Assembly: GCA_013698395.1 (NCBI GenBank)
Contig: JACCUZ010000032.1
Location: 1-15,919, forward strand
From: Sporichthyaceae bacterium
Lineage (GTDB): Bacteria > Actinomycetota > Actinomycetes > JACCUZ01
Direction of reading: 5' to 3'
DNA length: 15,919 nt
The translations under genes were made by a program, and so were the position numbers. The notes beneath the pieces are model-generated. The model was not told the origin of the DNA, did no database searches, and saw only the letters and a program-made list of their open reading frames with translations. How positions within the stretch are numbered: the stretch's first letter is position 1; each line of letters starts with the position of its first letter. Shown piece after piece: positions 1 to 8,522 of this stretch.

Positions 1-72
1 GGCCAGCCGACCGACCCGGGCAACGGCAACGGGGGTGGCCAGCCGACCGATCCGGGCAGCGGCAATGGCGGC
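1..72 (+). repeat. 36-bp tandem repeat, two copies
   Basis: Bases 1-36 and 37-72 are the same unit with a few substitutions, mostly at third codon positions (for example GAC/GAT, AAC/AAT, GGG/GGC) and one AAC to AGC change. The period is a multiple of three, so the copies encode repeated GQPTDPG-type peptide units. More copies may lie to the left of the window. Confidence 0.75.
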
Positions 73-162
73 GGTGGCGGCAGCGGCAACGGCGACGGCG
101 ACGGTCGGCCGTCGGACCCGAACGGTGACCACGGTCGGCCCGACGAGCCCGGCAACGTGTAG
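1..162 (+). CDS. C-terminal tail of a Gly/Asn/Pro-rich protein (5' partial)
   Basis: The first frame is open from base 1 to a TAG at 160-162, giving 53 residues of low-complexity sequence rich in Gly, Asn, Asp, Pro and Ser. It starts with two near-identical 12-residue units (GQPTDPGNGNGG and GQPTDPGSGNGG) and continues as a hydrophilic, slightly acidic tail (DGDGRPSDPNGDHGRP) ending PGNV. There is no hydrophobic segment, sorting motif or catalytic motif. Such tails are usually flexible C-terminal linkers of larger secreted or membrane proteins in actinobacteria; the body of this protein lies outside the window, so its function cannot be assigned. The frame choice rests on the in-frame repeat and on the clean stop before the intergenic region. 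It is on the same strand as the next gene, 147 bp upstream, and shows no functional link to it. Confidence 0.6.
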   Translation, partial: GQPTDPGNGNGGGQPTDPGSGNGGGGGSGNGDGDGRPSDPNGDHGRPDEPGNV

Positions 163-173
163 GCCGGAGATCA

Positions 174-226
174 TTCGCGACGTTCCGCGAAAGCGGTGCG
201 CGTGTCGACCGGCGCGCCGTCGCGAA
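174..226. repeat. Inverted repeats in the gap before the amidohydrolase gene
   Basis: TTCGCGACG at 174-182 is matched by its exact reverse complement CGTCGCGAA at 218-226, a 9-bp pair 35 bp apart. A nested alternative pairs TTCGCG (174-179) with CGCGAA (186-191). The two pairings are mutually exclusive. They lie just after the stop of the Gly-rich gene, so they could form a factor-independent terminator without a T-run, or an operator for the downstream gene. The sequence does not decide between these. Confidence 0.35.
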
Positions 227-296
227 ACGTGCCGAACGATCTTCCCGGCGAGGTCAAGGGCAGCCCAGGACGGACCTCGAGAACTGGCTACGACGG

Positions 297-302
297 TAAG
301 GT
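297..302 (+). promoter_or_regulatory. Predicted -10 element of the amidohydrolase gene (leaderless start)
   Basis: TAAGGT fits the actinobacterial -10 consensus TANNNT and ends 7 nt before the GTG at 310, so transcription would begin at or next to the start codon. No convincing -35 hexamer is visible. The preceding GACGG is the same as that before the add -10 element at 9356. Confidence 0.4.
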
Positions 303-309
303 CGCCCGA

Positions 310-1521
310 GTGACTGCTGCGACCCGCACCGGCGGCCCTGCCGTGCCCGAGGACCTGGCGGCGCGCGTCAAGGCCTACGAGGACGAGTTGGTCGCCTTCC
401 GTCGCGACCTGCACGCACACCCGGAGCTGTCGTGGGCAGAGCTACGCACGACTCGGAAGCTCGCGGAACGCCTCGTGGAGGCGGGGCTAGCTCCGCGGGT
501 GCTGCCGGAGGGGACCGGTTTGACGTGCGACATCGGGCAAGGCGAGCGGGCCATCGGCCTGCGGGCCGACATCGACGCGCTGCCCATCCTCGACGGCAAG
601 GCGGTCGAATACGCGTCCACGGTTCCGGGCGTATGCCACGCCTGCGGTCATGATCTGCACGCGACGGCTGTCCTCGGAGCCGGCTTGGTGCTCGCCGACC
701 TGGCCCGTGAGGGCCTGTTACCGGGCCGCGTCCGGCTGGTGCTGCAGCCCGCGGAGGAGTCCTCACGCAGCGGGGCCCGGGCGGTCATCGAGGCCGGCGG
801 GGCGGACGGCCTCGAGCGCATCTTCGCGCTGCACTGCGACCCCCGCGCCGAGGTGGGCAAGGTAGGCCTGCGCGCCGGACCGATCACTGGCTCGGCCGAC
901 CACGTGCTGGTCCGGCTCGCCGGTCCGGGGGGGCACACGGCTCGCCCGCACCTCACCGCTGATTTGATCTTCGCCCTGGGCACCCTGGTGACCGAGCTGC
1001 CTGCGGCGCTGAGCCGCCGGGTGGACCCGCGCGCCTCGTTGAGCCTGGTCTGGGGCCGGATCGTGGCCGGACGTGCGGCGAACGCGATCCCGCACAGTGG
1101 CGAGATCGAGGGCACCGTGCGCTGCCTCGACTCCCGGGCATGGGCAGACTCACCGGACCTCGTGGAGGAGTTGGTGCATGCCATCGTCGCGCCCTACGGG
1201 GTGACCGCTGAGGTCACGTACACCCGCAACGTGCCGCCGGTGGACAACGAGGAGGTCAGCGTCGCGCTGTTCTCGGAGGCGGTACGGGCGACCGAAGGCC
1301 CCGATGCGCTGGTCGGGACAGAGCAGAGTCTGGGCGGGGAGGACTTCGCCTGGTATCTCGCCGGCATTCCGGGCGCCTTGGCCAGGCTGGGCGTCTGCCC
1401 CCCGGGCGTCCCCGACCGCAAGCGCCTGGACCTGCATCAGGGACACTTCGACGCCGACGAGCGGGCCATCCCGGTCGGGGTCCGGGTCCTGGTCGCGGCG
1501 GCGTATCTCTCCTTTTCATAA
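310..1521 (+). CDS. M20-family metallo-amidohydrolase
   Basis: This 403-aa cytosolic protein belongs to the M20/M40 amidohydrolases (N-acyl-amino-acid, hippurate or indole-acetyl-amino-acid hydrolase type), which cleave an amide bond with a two-metal centre. Diagnostic motifs are RRDLHAHPELSW near the N-terminus, GLRADIDALPI, CHACGHDLHAT (Cys112 and His114 are the expected metal ligands), QPAEESSRSGA (Glu149/Glu150, the catalytic base and a ligand), the lid-domain motif GPGGHTARPH, and GGEDFAWYL near the C-terminus. The frame is open from a GTG at 196, but family similarity begins well after 310, and GTG 310 has a good -10 element 7 nt upstream, so 310 is preferred; GTG 343 is another option. 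There is no signal peptide. The exact substrate cannot be read from sequence, and no nucleoside-related role is known for the family. The next gene starts 132 bp downstream behind its own promoter. Confidence 0.9.
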   Translation: MTAATRTGGPAVPEDLAARVKAYEDELVAFRRDLHAHPELSWAELRTTRKLAERLVEAGLAPRVLPEGTGLTCDIGQGERAIGLRADIDALPILDGKAVEYASTVPGVCHACGHDLHATAVLGAGLVLADLAREGLLPGRVRLVLQPAEESSRSGARAVIEAGGADGLERIFALHCDPRAEVGKVGLRAGPITGSADHVLVRLAGPGGHTARPHLTADLIFALGTLVTELPAALSRRVDPRASLSLVWGRIVAGRAANAIPHSGEIEGTVRCLDSRAWADSPDLVEELVHAIVAPYGVTAEVTYTRNVPPVDNEEVSVALFSEAVRATEGPDALVGTEQSLGGEDFAWYLAGIPGALARLGVCPPGVPDRKRLDLHQGHFDADERAIPVGVRVLVAAAYLSFS

Positions 1522-1536
1522 CGGCTTGTCCCACAT

Positions 1537-1609
1537 GGGCCGACTGGGGCCGAATGTCGATGCCCGTTGGCTAGAGTGCCGAACGGTCGGCCCCGAGAGT
1601 GGTCGGCAC
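1537..1609 (+). promoter_or_regulatory. Promoter and putative operator array of the nucleoside transporter operon
   Basis: A -10-like TAGAGT lies at 1572-1577. Around it are four copies of the heptamer TCGGCCC: two in reverse orientation upstream (GGGCCGA at 1537-1543 and 1547-1553, spaced exactly 10 bp) and two forward downstream (TCGGCCC at 1587-1593 and TCGGCAC, one mismatch, at 1603-1609). The inner pair extends to a perfect 8-bp inverted repeat, GGGGCCGA/TCGGCCCC. The downstream copies sit at or just after the expected transcription start, a position typical of a repressor operator. No good -35 hexamer is seen. The motif is GC-rich, so chance matches are easier than they look. Confidence 0.45.
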
Positions 1610-1653
1610 CGGCGCCTCGACCGCGGCGCCCGGCCCACGGAAGGAGACACCCT

Positions 1654-2703
1654 GTGCGACGGGTGACCACACTGGCAGCGGCAATCCTTGCCGGCGCCCT
1701 CGTCCTCACCTCGTGTGGTGGAGACGACGCGGCAGAGACCACACCGAAGGACGACACCGGCACGAGCGCAGCTGCGAGTGACATCAAGGTCGGCCTTGCC
1801 TACGACATCGGCGGGCGCGGGGACCAGTCCTTCAACGACGCAGCAGCCGCTGGCCTGGACAAGGCCGCGGAGGAGTTCGGCGTCGAGACCAAGGAGGCCG
1901 AGGCCAGCAACGGGGAGCCCGAGTCGGCCAAGGAGGAGCGGCTGCGCGCGCTCGCCAGCGCCGGTTTCAACCCGATCATCGCTGTGGGCTTCGCCTACTC
2001 AGCGTCCGTCGTCACGGTCGCGAAGGAGCTGCCGGACACCCAGTTCGCCATCATCGACGACTCCGCCGCGGTGGGCGACAACATCGCCAACCTGCTCTTC
2101 GCTGAGGAGCAGGGCTCCTTCCTCGTCGGTGCGGCAGCCGCGTTGAAGTCCGAGGCCGGCAACATCGGCTTTGTCGGTGGGGTGGACGTCCCGCTCATCC
2201 ACAAGTTCGAGGCCGGGTACAAAGCGGGTGCCGAGGCCGTCAACCCGGACATCGAGGTGCAGATCAAGTACCTCACCCAGCCGCCGGACTTCAGCGGGTT
2301 CGGTGACCCGGCGAAGGGCAAGACGGCGGCTGCGGGCATGTTCGACAACGGCGCGGACGTGGTCTACCAGGCAGCAGGCGGCTCGGGTGGCGGCGTCTTC
2401 GAGGCTGCCAAGGACGCCGGAGGCTTCGCTATCGGCGTGGACTCGGACCAGTACAACACGGCCGACCCGGCCGTGCAGGACGTCATCATCACGTCCATGC
2501 TGAAGAAGGTCGACGTGGCCGTCTACGACTTCCTCAAGACCGTCACCGAGGACAACTTCACCGCCGGTCCGTTGACCTACGACCTCGAGAAGGACGGTGT
2601 CGGCTACTCCACCAGCGGTGGGCAGATCGACGACATCACCGACAAGCTCGAGGAGTACAAGGAGCAGATCATCTCGGGTGAGATCACGGTCCCGACCGAG
2701 TAA
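1654..2703 (+). CDS. BMP-family nucleoside-binding lipoprotein of an ABC importer
   Basis: The 349-aa protein is the extracytoplasmic substrate-binding component of a nucleoside ABC importer (Bmp/Med, PnrA/TmpC-like family), anchored to the outer face of the membrane by lipid. GTG 1654 is chosen because AAGGAG at 1641-1646 is correctly spaced and because it gives a complete lipoprotein signal: MRR, a hydrophobic stretch, then the lipobox LTSC with Cys21. The mature part opens with a Gly/Asp/Thr-rich linker, followed by KVGLAYDIGGRGDQSFND (family nucleoside-binding loop), VGGVDVPLIHKFEAGYKAG, and GVDSDQYN near residue 265, where the Asp normally contacts the ribose. Length is normal for the family. 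The importer ATPase and permease genes follow, separated by two hairpins that may set the ratio of binding protein to transporter. Purine versus pyrimidine preference cannot be read from sequence. Confidence 0.93.
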   Translation: MRRVTTLAAAILAGALVLTSCGGDDAAETTPKDDTGTSAAASDIKVGLAYDIGGRGDQSFNDAAAAGLDKAAEEFGVETKEAEASNGEPESAKEERLRALASAGFNPIIAVGFAYSASVVTVAKELPDTQFAIIDDSAAVGDNIANLLFAEEQGSFLVGAAAALKSEAGNIGFVGGVDVPLIHKFEAGYKAGAEAVNPDIEVQIKYLTQPPDFSGFGDPAKGKTAAAGMFDNGADVVYQAAGGSGGGVFEAAKDAGGFAIGVDSDQYNTADPAVQDVIITSMLKKVDVAVYDFLKTVTEDNFTAGPLTYDLEKDGVGYSTSGGQIDDITDKLEEYKEQIISGEITVPTE

Positions 2704-2712
2704 GGCGACGGG

Positions 2713-2728
2713 AGCCCGCATGCGGGCT
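2713..2728 (+). other. Perfect 16-bp palindrome after the binding-protein gene
   Basis: AGCCCGCATGCGGGCT begins 9 bp after the lipoprotein stop codon. As RNA it folds into a 6-bp stem (AGCCCG/CGGGCT) with a CATG loop. There is no T-run after it, so it is more likely an mRNA 3'-end stabiliser or part of an attenuator than a classical terminator. Confidence 0.55.
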
Positions 2729-2739
2729 GGACATCTCCC

Positions 2740-2780
2740 GACCGGGTCCGAGGGACGGTAGCGTCTCCTCGGGCCCGGTC
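2740..2780 (+). terminator. Long hairpin between binding-protein and ATPase genes (attenuator)
   Basis: GACCGGGTCCGAGG (2740-2753) pairs with CCTCGGGCCCGGTC (2767-2780), 14 pairs including one G-U wobble. Inside, GACG (2754-2757) pairs with CGTC (2762-2765) around a GTAG loop, leaving one bulged T. The result is an 18-bp stem with a tetraloop. No T-run follows, which is common for actinobacterial hairpins. It stands 25 nt before the ATPase GTG, so partial termination or 3'-end protection of the lipoprotein message is the likely role. Confidence 0.55.
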
Positions 2781-2805
2781 TGGCGTTCCCGGCTGGCCGG
2801 TCCAC

Positions 2806-4395
2806 GTGACCCCGGTCGAAGGAAGGTGCGCGATCGCCACCTCGAGTGCACCCGCCAGTGCCGGCGCGGCTCCGACCACAGCCGAGGTGGCCGTCGAGCT
2901 CACCGGCATCACCAAGCGCTTTCCCGGCGTCGTAGCCAACAGCGACATCAACATTGCGGTTCGCCGCGGTCACGTCCACGCCATCGTCGGTGAGAACGGC
3001 GCAGGCAAGTCCACCCTGATGAAGATCCTGTACGGGATGCAGCGCCCGGACGAGGGCACCATCACCATCAACGGGCACACCGTCTCCTTCTCCTCACCGT
3101 CGGACGCGATCGGCGCCGGCGTCGGCATGGTCCACCAGCACTTCATGCTCGCCGACAACCTCACCGTCCTGGAGAACGTGGTGCTCGGCAGCGAGCCCAC
3201 CCGCGGCGGGGTCATCGACTTCGGGGCCGCCCGCCGGCGGATCACCGAGATCTCGGACAACTACGGTCTGGACGTCCAGCCAGACCGGCTCGTCGAGGAC
3301 CTCGGGGTCGGCGACCGCCAACGCGTCGAGATCCTCAAGGTCCTCTACCGCGGCGCTCGCATCCTGATTCTGGACGAGCCGACCGCCGTCCTCGTCCCGC
3401 AGGAGGTGGACGAGCTCTTCGACAACCTGCGCGAGCTCAAGGAGGAGGGACTCACCGTCCTGTTCATCTCCCACAAGCTCGATGAGGTGCTCCAGGTGGC
3501 AGACGAGATCACGGTCATCCGTCGCGGGACGACCGTCGACACCGTCGACCCCGCCCAGGTCACCGCTCGCCAGCTTGCGGAGCTCATGGTGGGCAGCGAG
3601 CTACCCACCCCCGAGACACGAGAGTCGACGGTGACCGACGAGCAGGTGCTGCGGGTGGCCGACCTGTCCGTCCGAGCCACCGATGGGCGCCCGCTGCTCG
3701 AGGATGTGACGCTGACGATCCATCGCGGCGAGGTGCTCGGTATCGCGGGTGTCGAGGGGAACGGTCAAGCCGAGCTCGTCGAGGCAATCATGGGCATGCG
3801 CGTGCTGTCCGGCGGGGTCGTGCACCTCGGTAGTAAGGACATCACGACCTGGTCGACCCGCAAGCGACGCGAGGCCGGCATCGCCTACATCCCGGAGGAC
3901 CGCCACCGTCACGGCTTGCTGCTGGACTCACCCCTGTGGGAGAACCGCGTCCTCGGCCACCAGACCGAACGCCCCAACGTCAAGGGTCAGTGGATCGATC
4001 GGGCGAGCGCACGGAGGGACACTGCGCGGATCGTCGAGCAGTACGACGTACGCACGCCGGGCATCGACGTTCTCGCGTCCTCCCTATCCGGCGGGAACCA
4101 GCAGAAGCTCATCGTCGGTCGCGAGATGAGCGGCAGCCCCAAGGTATTGGTAGCTGCCCATCCGACCCGAGGCGTCGACGTGGGGGCGCAAGCCGCGATC
4201 TGGGACTACATCCGCGACGCCCGGCGCAACGGCCTGGCCGTCCTGCTTATCTCCGCCGATCTCGACGAGCTGATCGGACTCAGCGACTCGCTCAAGGTGA
4301 TCCTGCGCGGACGGTTCGTCGCCGACGTCGACCCGGCCCAGGTCACCCCCGAGCAGCTGGGTTCGGCCATGACCGGCGCCGGAGAGCGGCCATGA
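2806..4395 (+). CDS. Nucleoside ABC importer, double-domain ATP-binding protein
   Basis: This 529-aa cytosolic ATPase has two fused ABC domains, as in sugar and nucleoside importers (RbsA, NupO/RnsB type). Domain 1 has an intact Walker A GENGAGKST (62-70), Q-loop MVHQHFML, signature-position LGVGDRQRVEIL (166 on), Walker B ILILDEPTA (186 on) and the switch histidine in FISHKLDE. Domain 2 has the degenerate P-loop GVEGNGQAEL usual for this family, a canonical signature LSGGNQQK (427-434) and the Walker B region VLVAAHPTRGVDVGAQ. The start is uncertain. GTG 2806 lacks a Shine-Dalgarno sequence; a good one (GGAAGG, 2821-2826) stands 6 nt before an in-frame ATC at 2833; the next in-frame GTG, 2887, has none. 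Either early start leaves a short, poorly conserved Ala/Thr/Ser-rich leader before VELTGITKRFPG. The stop overlaps the permease ATG (ATGA). Confidence 0.93.
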   Translation: MTPVEGRCAIATSSAPASAGAAPTTAEVAVELTGITKRFPGVVANSDINIAVRRGHVHAIVGENGAGKSTLMKILYGMQRPDEGTITINGHTVSFSSPSDAIGAGVGMVHQHFMLADNLTVLENVVLGSEPTRGGVIDFGAARRRITEISDNYGLDVQPDRLVEDLGVGDRQRVEILKVLYRGARILILDEPTAVLVPQEVDELFDNLRELKEEGLTVLFISHKLDEVLQVADEITVIRRGTTVDTVDPAQVTARQLAELMVGSELPTPETRESTVTDEQVLRVADLSVRATDGRPLLEDVTLTIHRGEVLGIAGVEGNGQAELVEAIMGMRVLSGGVVHLGSKDITTWSTRKRREAGIAYIPEDRHRHGLLLDSPLWENRVLGHQTERPNVKGQWIDRASARRDTARIVEQYDVRTPGIDVLASSLSGGNQQKLIVGREMSGSPKVLVAAHPTRGVDVGAQAAIWDYIRDARRNGLAVLLISADLDELIGLSDSLKVILRGRFVADVDPAQVTPEQLGSAMTGAGERP

Positions 4396-5528
4396 GCGTC
4401 GCCACCGCCGCGCCGCGGGTCGACCTGCGGCGCCTGGGGATCACCATCGCCGCGCCCACGCTGGCAATCGTTTTCTCGCTGTTGATCACCGCGCTCATCC
4501 TCATCTCGACGGGTGACCCGGTCATGTCGACCCTGGACCAGGTCTGGGCCTACGGCAAGCAGCCGCGCGTGATCGCGCTCACCGTCAACCAGGCGACGAC
4601 CTACTACTTGTCCGCTCTCGCTGTGGCCATCGGGTTCCGGATGAACCTGTTCAACATCGGCGTTGACGGCCAGTACCGCCTGGCCGCTTTCGCAGCCGCG
4701 GTCGTCGGGAGCTCGTTCGAGCTGCCCAAGCCGCTGCACCTTTTCGTGATCGTGCTCGTCGCGATGCTGGTCGGCGCCATGTGGGCCGGCATCGCCGCGG
4801 TCCTCAAGGTCACCCGTGGGGTGAGCGAGGTCATCTCGACGATCATGCTCAACGCGATCGCCACTGCGCTCATCGCGTTCATGCTGCGCGAGGTCGCGGT
4901 CGAGGTTGCCGGCAGCAACAACATCGGGACCAAGCCGATCGCGGAGAGCGGCGCGTTGCCCGGCATACCGCTGATTCCGGAGAGCCCGCTGGAGGTCTTC
5001 GGGTTCATCGTCGTCGCTGCGCTCGCCGGCGTGGCCTACACCGTCGTGCTCGGACGCACCCGGTTCGGCTTCGACCTGCGGGCCACGGGTCACTCGGAGA
5101 GCGCAGCCGTCGCCTCCGGTGTCAACGTCAGGCGCATGGTGATCGTCTCGATGCTGCTCTCCGGCGCCGTTGCCGGGCTGGTCGGCATGCCGCAGCTGCT
5201 GGGCGGTGCCTCCAGGTCGTACAGCCTGGACTTCCCTGCCGGCTTGGGGTTCACCGGCATCGCGATCGCGTTGCTGGGCCGGAACAACGCCCTCGGCATG
5301 GCGTTCAGCGCGCTGCTCTTCTCCTTCCTCGACGCGTCGTCGATCATCCTCGACATCAACGACATCTCGAAGGAGATCGTCCTCATCATGCAGGGCACGA
5401 TCGTGCTCTCGGTCGTGGTCGCGTACGAGCTGGTACGTCGCTACTCCATCGTCGCCGAACAACGCCGGGTCAGCCGTCAGCTGGCTGAGGAACAGGCGTC
5501 CGCGCGGCCGAAGGAGGTGTCGACATGA
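4392..5528 (+). CDS. Nucleoside ABC importer permease 1
   Basis: A 378-aa integral membrane protein of the BPD_transp_2 family (RbsC/NupP/RnsC-like), one of two subunits that form the nucleoside channel with the ATPase above. The first membrane segment is at about residues 16-40, after a short cytosolic N-terminus, and many more hydrophobic helices follow. The family signature NLFNIGVDGQYRLAAFAAAV is present, as is a conserved cytosolic coupling region (RATGHSESAAVASGVNVRRM) that contacts the ATPase. The C-terminus is a charged cytosolic tail (RRYSIVAEQRRVSRQLAEEQ). The start overlaps the ATPase stop as ATGA and the stop overlaps the next permease start in the same way, indicating translational coupling and roughly equal production of the membrane subunits. 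Confidence 0.93.
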   Translation: MSVATAAPRVDLRRLGITIAAPTLAIVFSLLITALILISTGDPVMSTLDQVWAYGKQPRVIALTVNQATTYYLSALAVAIGFRMNLFNIGVDGQYRLAAFAAAVVGSSFELPKPLHLFVIVLVAMLVGAMWAGIAAVLKVTRGVSEVISTIMLNAIATALIAFMLREVAVEVAGSNNIGTKPIAESGALPGIPLIPESPLEVFGFIVVAALAGVAYTVVLGRTRFGFDLRATGHSESAAVASGVNVRRMVIVSMLLSGAVAGLVGMPQLLGGASRSYSLDFPAGLGFTGIAIALLGRNNALGMAFSALLFSFLDASSIILDINDISKEIVLIMQGTIVLSVVVAYELVRRYSIVAEQRRVSRQLAEEQASARPKEVST

Positions 5529-6811
5529 GCCTCGTCGACTCGACCTCCACGACCGCCGGCGCCCCCGACCCGAAGGACGGTCCCACACCTGCCCGGCGGC
5601 TACCGAAAGCCGGCCTGCCGCTCGTCCTGCTCGCGATCGCCGCGCTCATTCTTCTGCTCAGCATCGTCGCGGCGGTGACCGGCGCAGAGGACCTGACGTC
5701 GAGCGGCACCATCGGTGCGGCGCTCGCCCTGGCCATCCCGATCGGCATGGCGGGTCTTGGCGGCCTCTGGGCGGAACGGGCCGGCGTGGTCAACATCGGG
5801 CTCGAGGGCATGATGATCCTCGGCACCTGGGGAGCGGGCTGGGCCGGCTACCAGTGGGGCCCATGGACCGGCGTGCTGGTAGGCACGCTGATGGGCGCGA
5901 TCGGCGGACTGCTGCACGCTCTGGCGACCGTCACGTTCGGTGTCGACCACATCGTTTCCGGGGTTGCCATCAACATTCTCGGTCTCGGTGCTGCGCAGTT
6001 CCTCTCCGTCATCGCCTTCGAGGGCGTGCCCGGGGGCGGGGAGTCGCAGTCGCCACCGATCGCCGACATCGCCGAGATATCCGTCCCAGGACTTGCCGGG
6101 CCATTGCTCGACCTGCAGCAGAAGCAGATCTTCCTGCTGTCCGACCTGGCCGGTGTCGTGCGGGGTCTCGCCACCGGGGTTTCCCTGATGACGGTGGTCG
6201 CGATCCTGCTTGTGATCGGGTCGTACTTCGTGCTGTGGCGCACCGCGTTCGGGCTTCGGCTGCGGTCCTGCGGCGAGAGCCCCGTGGCGGCGGAGTCCCT
6301 CGGGGTCAACGTCTACCTGATGAAGTACGCGGCGGTCATCGCCTCGGGTGCCTTCGCCGGGGTGGGCGGCGCGTTCCTTGCGATCGTGGCGGGCAACGGC
6401 TACCGCGAGGGCCAGACAGCGGGCCGTGGCTTCATCGGCCTGGCAGCGATGATCTTCGGGAACTGGCGGCCCGGTGGCCTCGCCGCGGGAGCGGGGCTGT
6501 TCGGTTACACCGACTCGCTGCAGCTGCGCCGCGGGCCGGAGTCCGTCCACGCGCTGCTGCTGCTCGCCGGGGTCCTGCTGATAGCAGCCGCCGTGTTCCT
6601 GGTGGTGCGGCGCCGGATGGTCGCGGCGCTGGTCACCTTCGTCGCCGGCGTGCTGTTCCTCGTGTGGTACGCCCTGACCGACACGGTGCCTGAGCAGTTC
6701 ACCACGATGACTCCGTACGTCACCACGCTGCTGGTGCTCGCGCTTGCCTCCCAACGCCTGCGGATGCCCGCGGCGGACGGGTTGCCCTATCGAAGGGGCC
6801 AGGGTGCCTGA
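5525..6811 (+). CDS. Nucleoside ABC importer permease 2
   Basis: A 428-aa membrane protein of the same permease family as its neighbour (NupQ/RnsD-like). After a hydrophilic N-terminus of about 30 residues (DSTSTTAGAPDPKDGPTPAR) comes a first hydrophobic helix, LPLVLLAIAALILLLSIVAA. The signature VVNIGLEGMMILGTWGAG and the coupling loop FGLRLRSCGESPVAAESLG are clear. It is longer than the roughly 310-residue form common elsewhere: the last 90 or so residues add further hydrophobic helices (LLLLAGVLLIAAAVFLVV and VTFVAGVLFLVWYAL). The ATG sits in an ATGA overlap with the previous stop, and the cytidine deaminase start lies inside its 3' end, so uptake and the first catabolic step are coupled. 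Confidence 0.93.
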   Translation: MSLVDSTSTTAGAPDPKDGPTPARRLPKAGLPLVLLAIAALILLLSIVAAVTGAEDLTSSGTIGAALALAIPIGMAGLGGLWAERAGVVNIGLEGMMILGTWGAGWAGYQWGPWTGVLVGTLMGAIGGLLHALATVTFGVDHIVSGVAINILGLGAAQFLSVIAFEGVPGGGESQSPPIADIAEISVPGLAGPLLDLQQKQIFLLSDLAGVVRGLATGVSLMTVVAILLVIGSYFVLWRTAFGLRLRSCGESPVAAESLGVNVYLMKYAAVIASGAFAGVGGAFLAIVAGNGYREGQTAGRGFIGLAAMIFGNWRPGGLAAGAGLFGYTDSLQLRRGPESVHALLLLAGVLLIAAAVFLVVRRRMVAALVTFVAGVLFLVWYALTDTVPEQFTTMTPYVTTLLVLALASQRLRMPAADGLPYRRGQGA

Positions 6812-7204
6812 GACGGACATCGACTGGTCGGGGCTGCGGAGTGCCGCCGTCGACGTCATGGGCCGGGCCTACGCCCCCTACTCGCGCTTCAAGGTCGGGG
6901 CCGCCGGCCTGGTCGACGACGGCCGGGTCGTTGTGGGCTGCAACGTCGAGAACGCCGCCTACGGCGTAGGGCTGTGCGCGGAGTGCGGCCTGGTGTCCGC
7001 GTTGCACGCGACCGGGGGCGGCCGGTTGGTGGCCGTCGCGTGCGTGGACGCGCACGGTGCGCCGCTGATGCCTTGCGGCCGGTGCCGCCAGTTGCTGTGG
7101 GAGAACGGAGGACCGGACATGCTGCTCGAGACGGTCCGCGGCGTACGCCCGATGCACGAGGTTCTCCCCGACGCCTTTGGTGCCGACGACCTGGAGCAGC
7201 GCGG

Positions 7205-7208
<4 letters not shown>
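6804..7208 (+). CDS. cdd: Cytidine deaminase
   Basis: A 134-aa homotetramer-type cytidine deaminase that hydrolyses cytidine and deoxycytidine to uridine and deoxyuridine using zinc. Key residues are visible: CNVENAAYG (46-54), the CAE motif with Cys58 as zinc ligand and Glu60 as proton shuttle, and PCGRC with Cys91 and Cys94 as the other zinc ligands. AYAPYSRFKVGAA near the N-terminus is the family substrate-binding segment. Length matches the short one-domain class. GTG 6804 is chosen because it starts the protein just before the conserved region and overlaps the permease stop by 8 bp. GAAGGGG at 6792-6798 is a usable ribosome binding site. Its stop overlaps the deoA GTG, so it belongs to the transporter operon. 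Confidence 0.95.
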
Positions 7209-8503
<1,295 letters not shown>

Positions 8504-8522
8504 ACCCGAAGGAGCGTCCCGC

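Noticed and set aside
196..309. N-terminal extension of the amidohydrolase from GTG 196
   Set aside because: The extra 38 residues are unlike the family, overlap the inverted repeats, and GTG 310 has a better promoter position.
1999..3078. Minus-strand frame spanning the lipoprotein and ATPase genes
   Set aside because: It crosses two real genes and the hairpin gap, and its Val/Asp/Arg-rich sequence has no recognisable motif.
4206..5588. A long open frame on the minus strand across the permease 1 gene
   Set aside because: It is Asp/Arg/Glu/His-rich with no motif and lies opposite a clear membrane protein; high GC keeps the opposite frame free of stops.
5600..6859. A long open frame on the minus strand across permease 2
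   Set aside because: Shadow of a real permease: biased Gln/His/Arg composition, no domain, no ribosome binding site.
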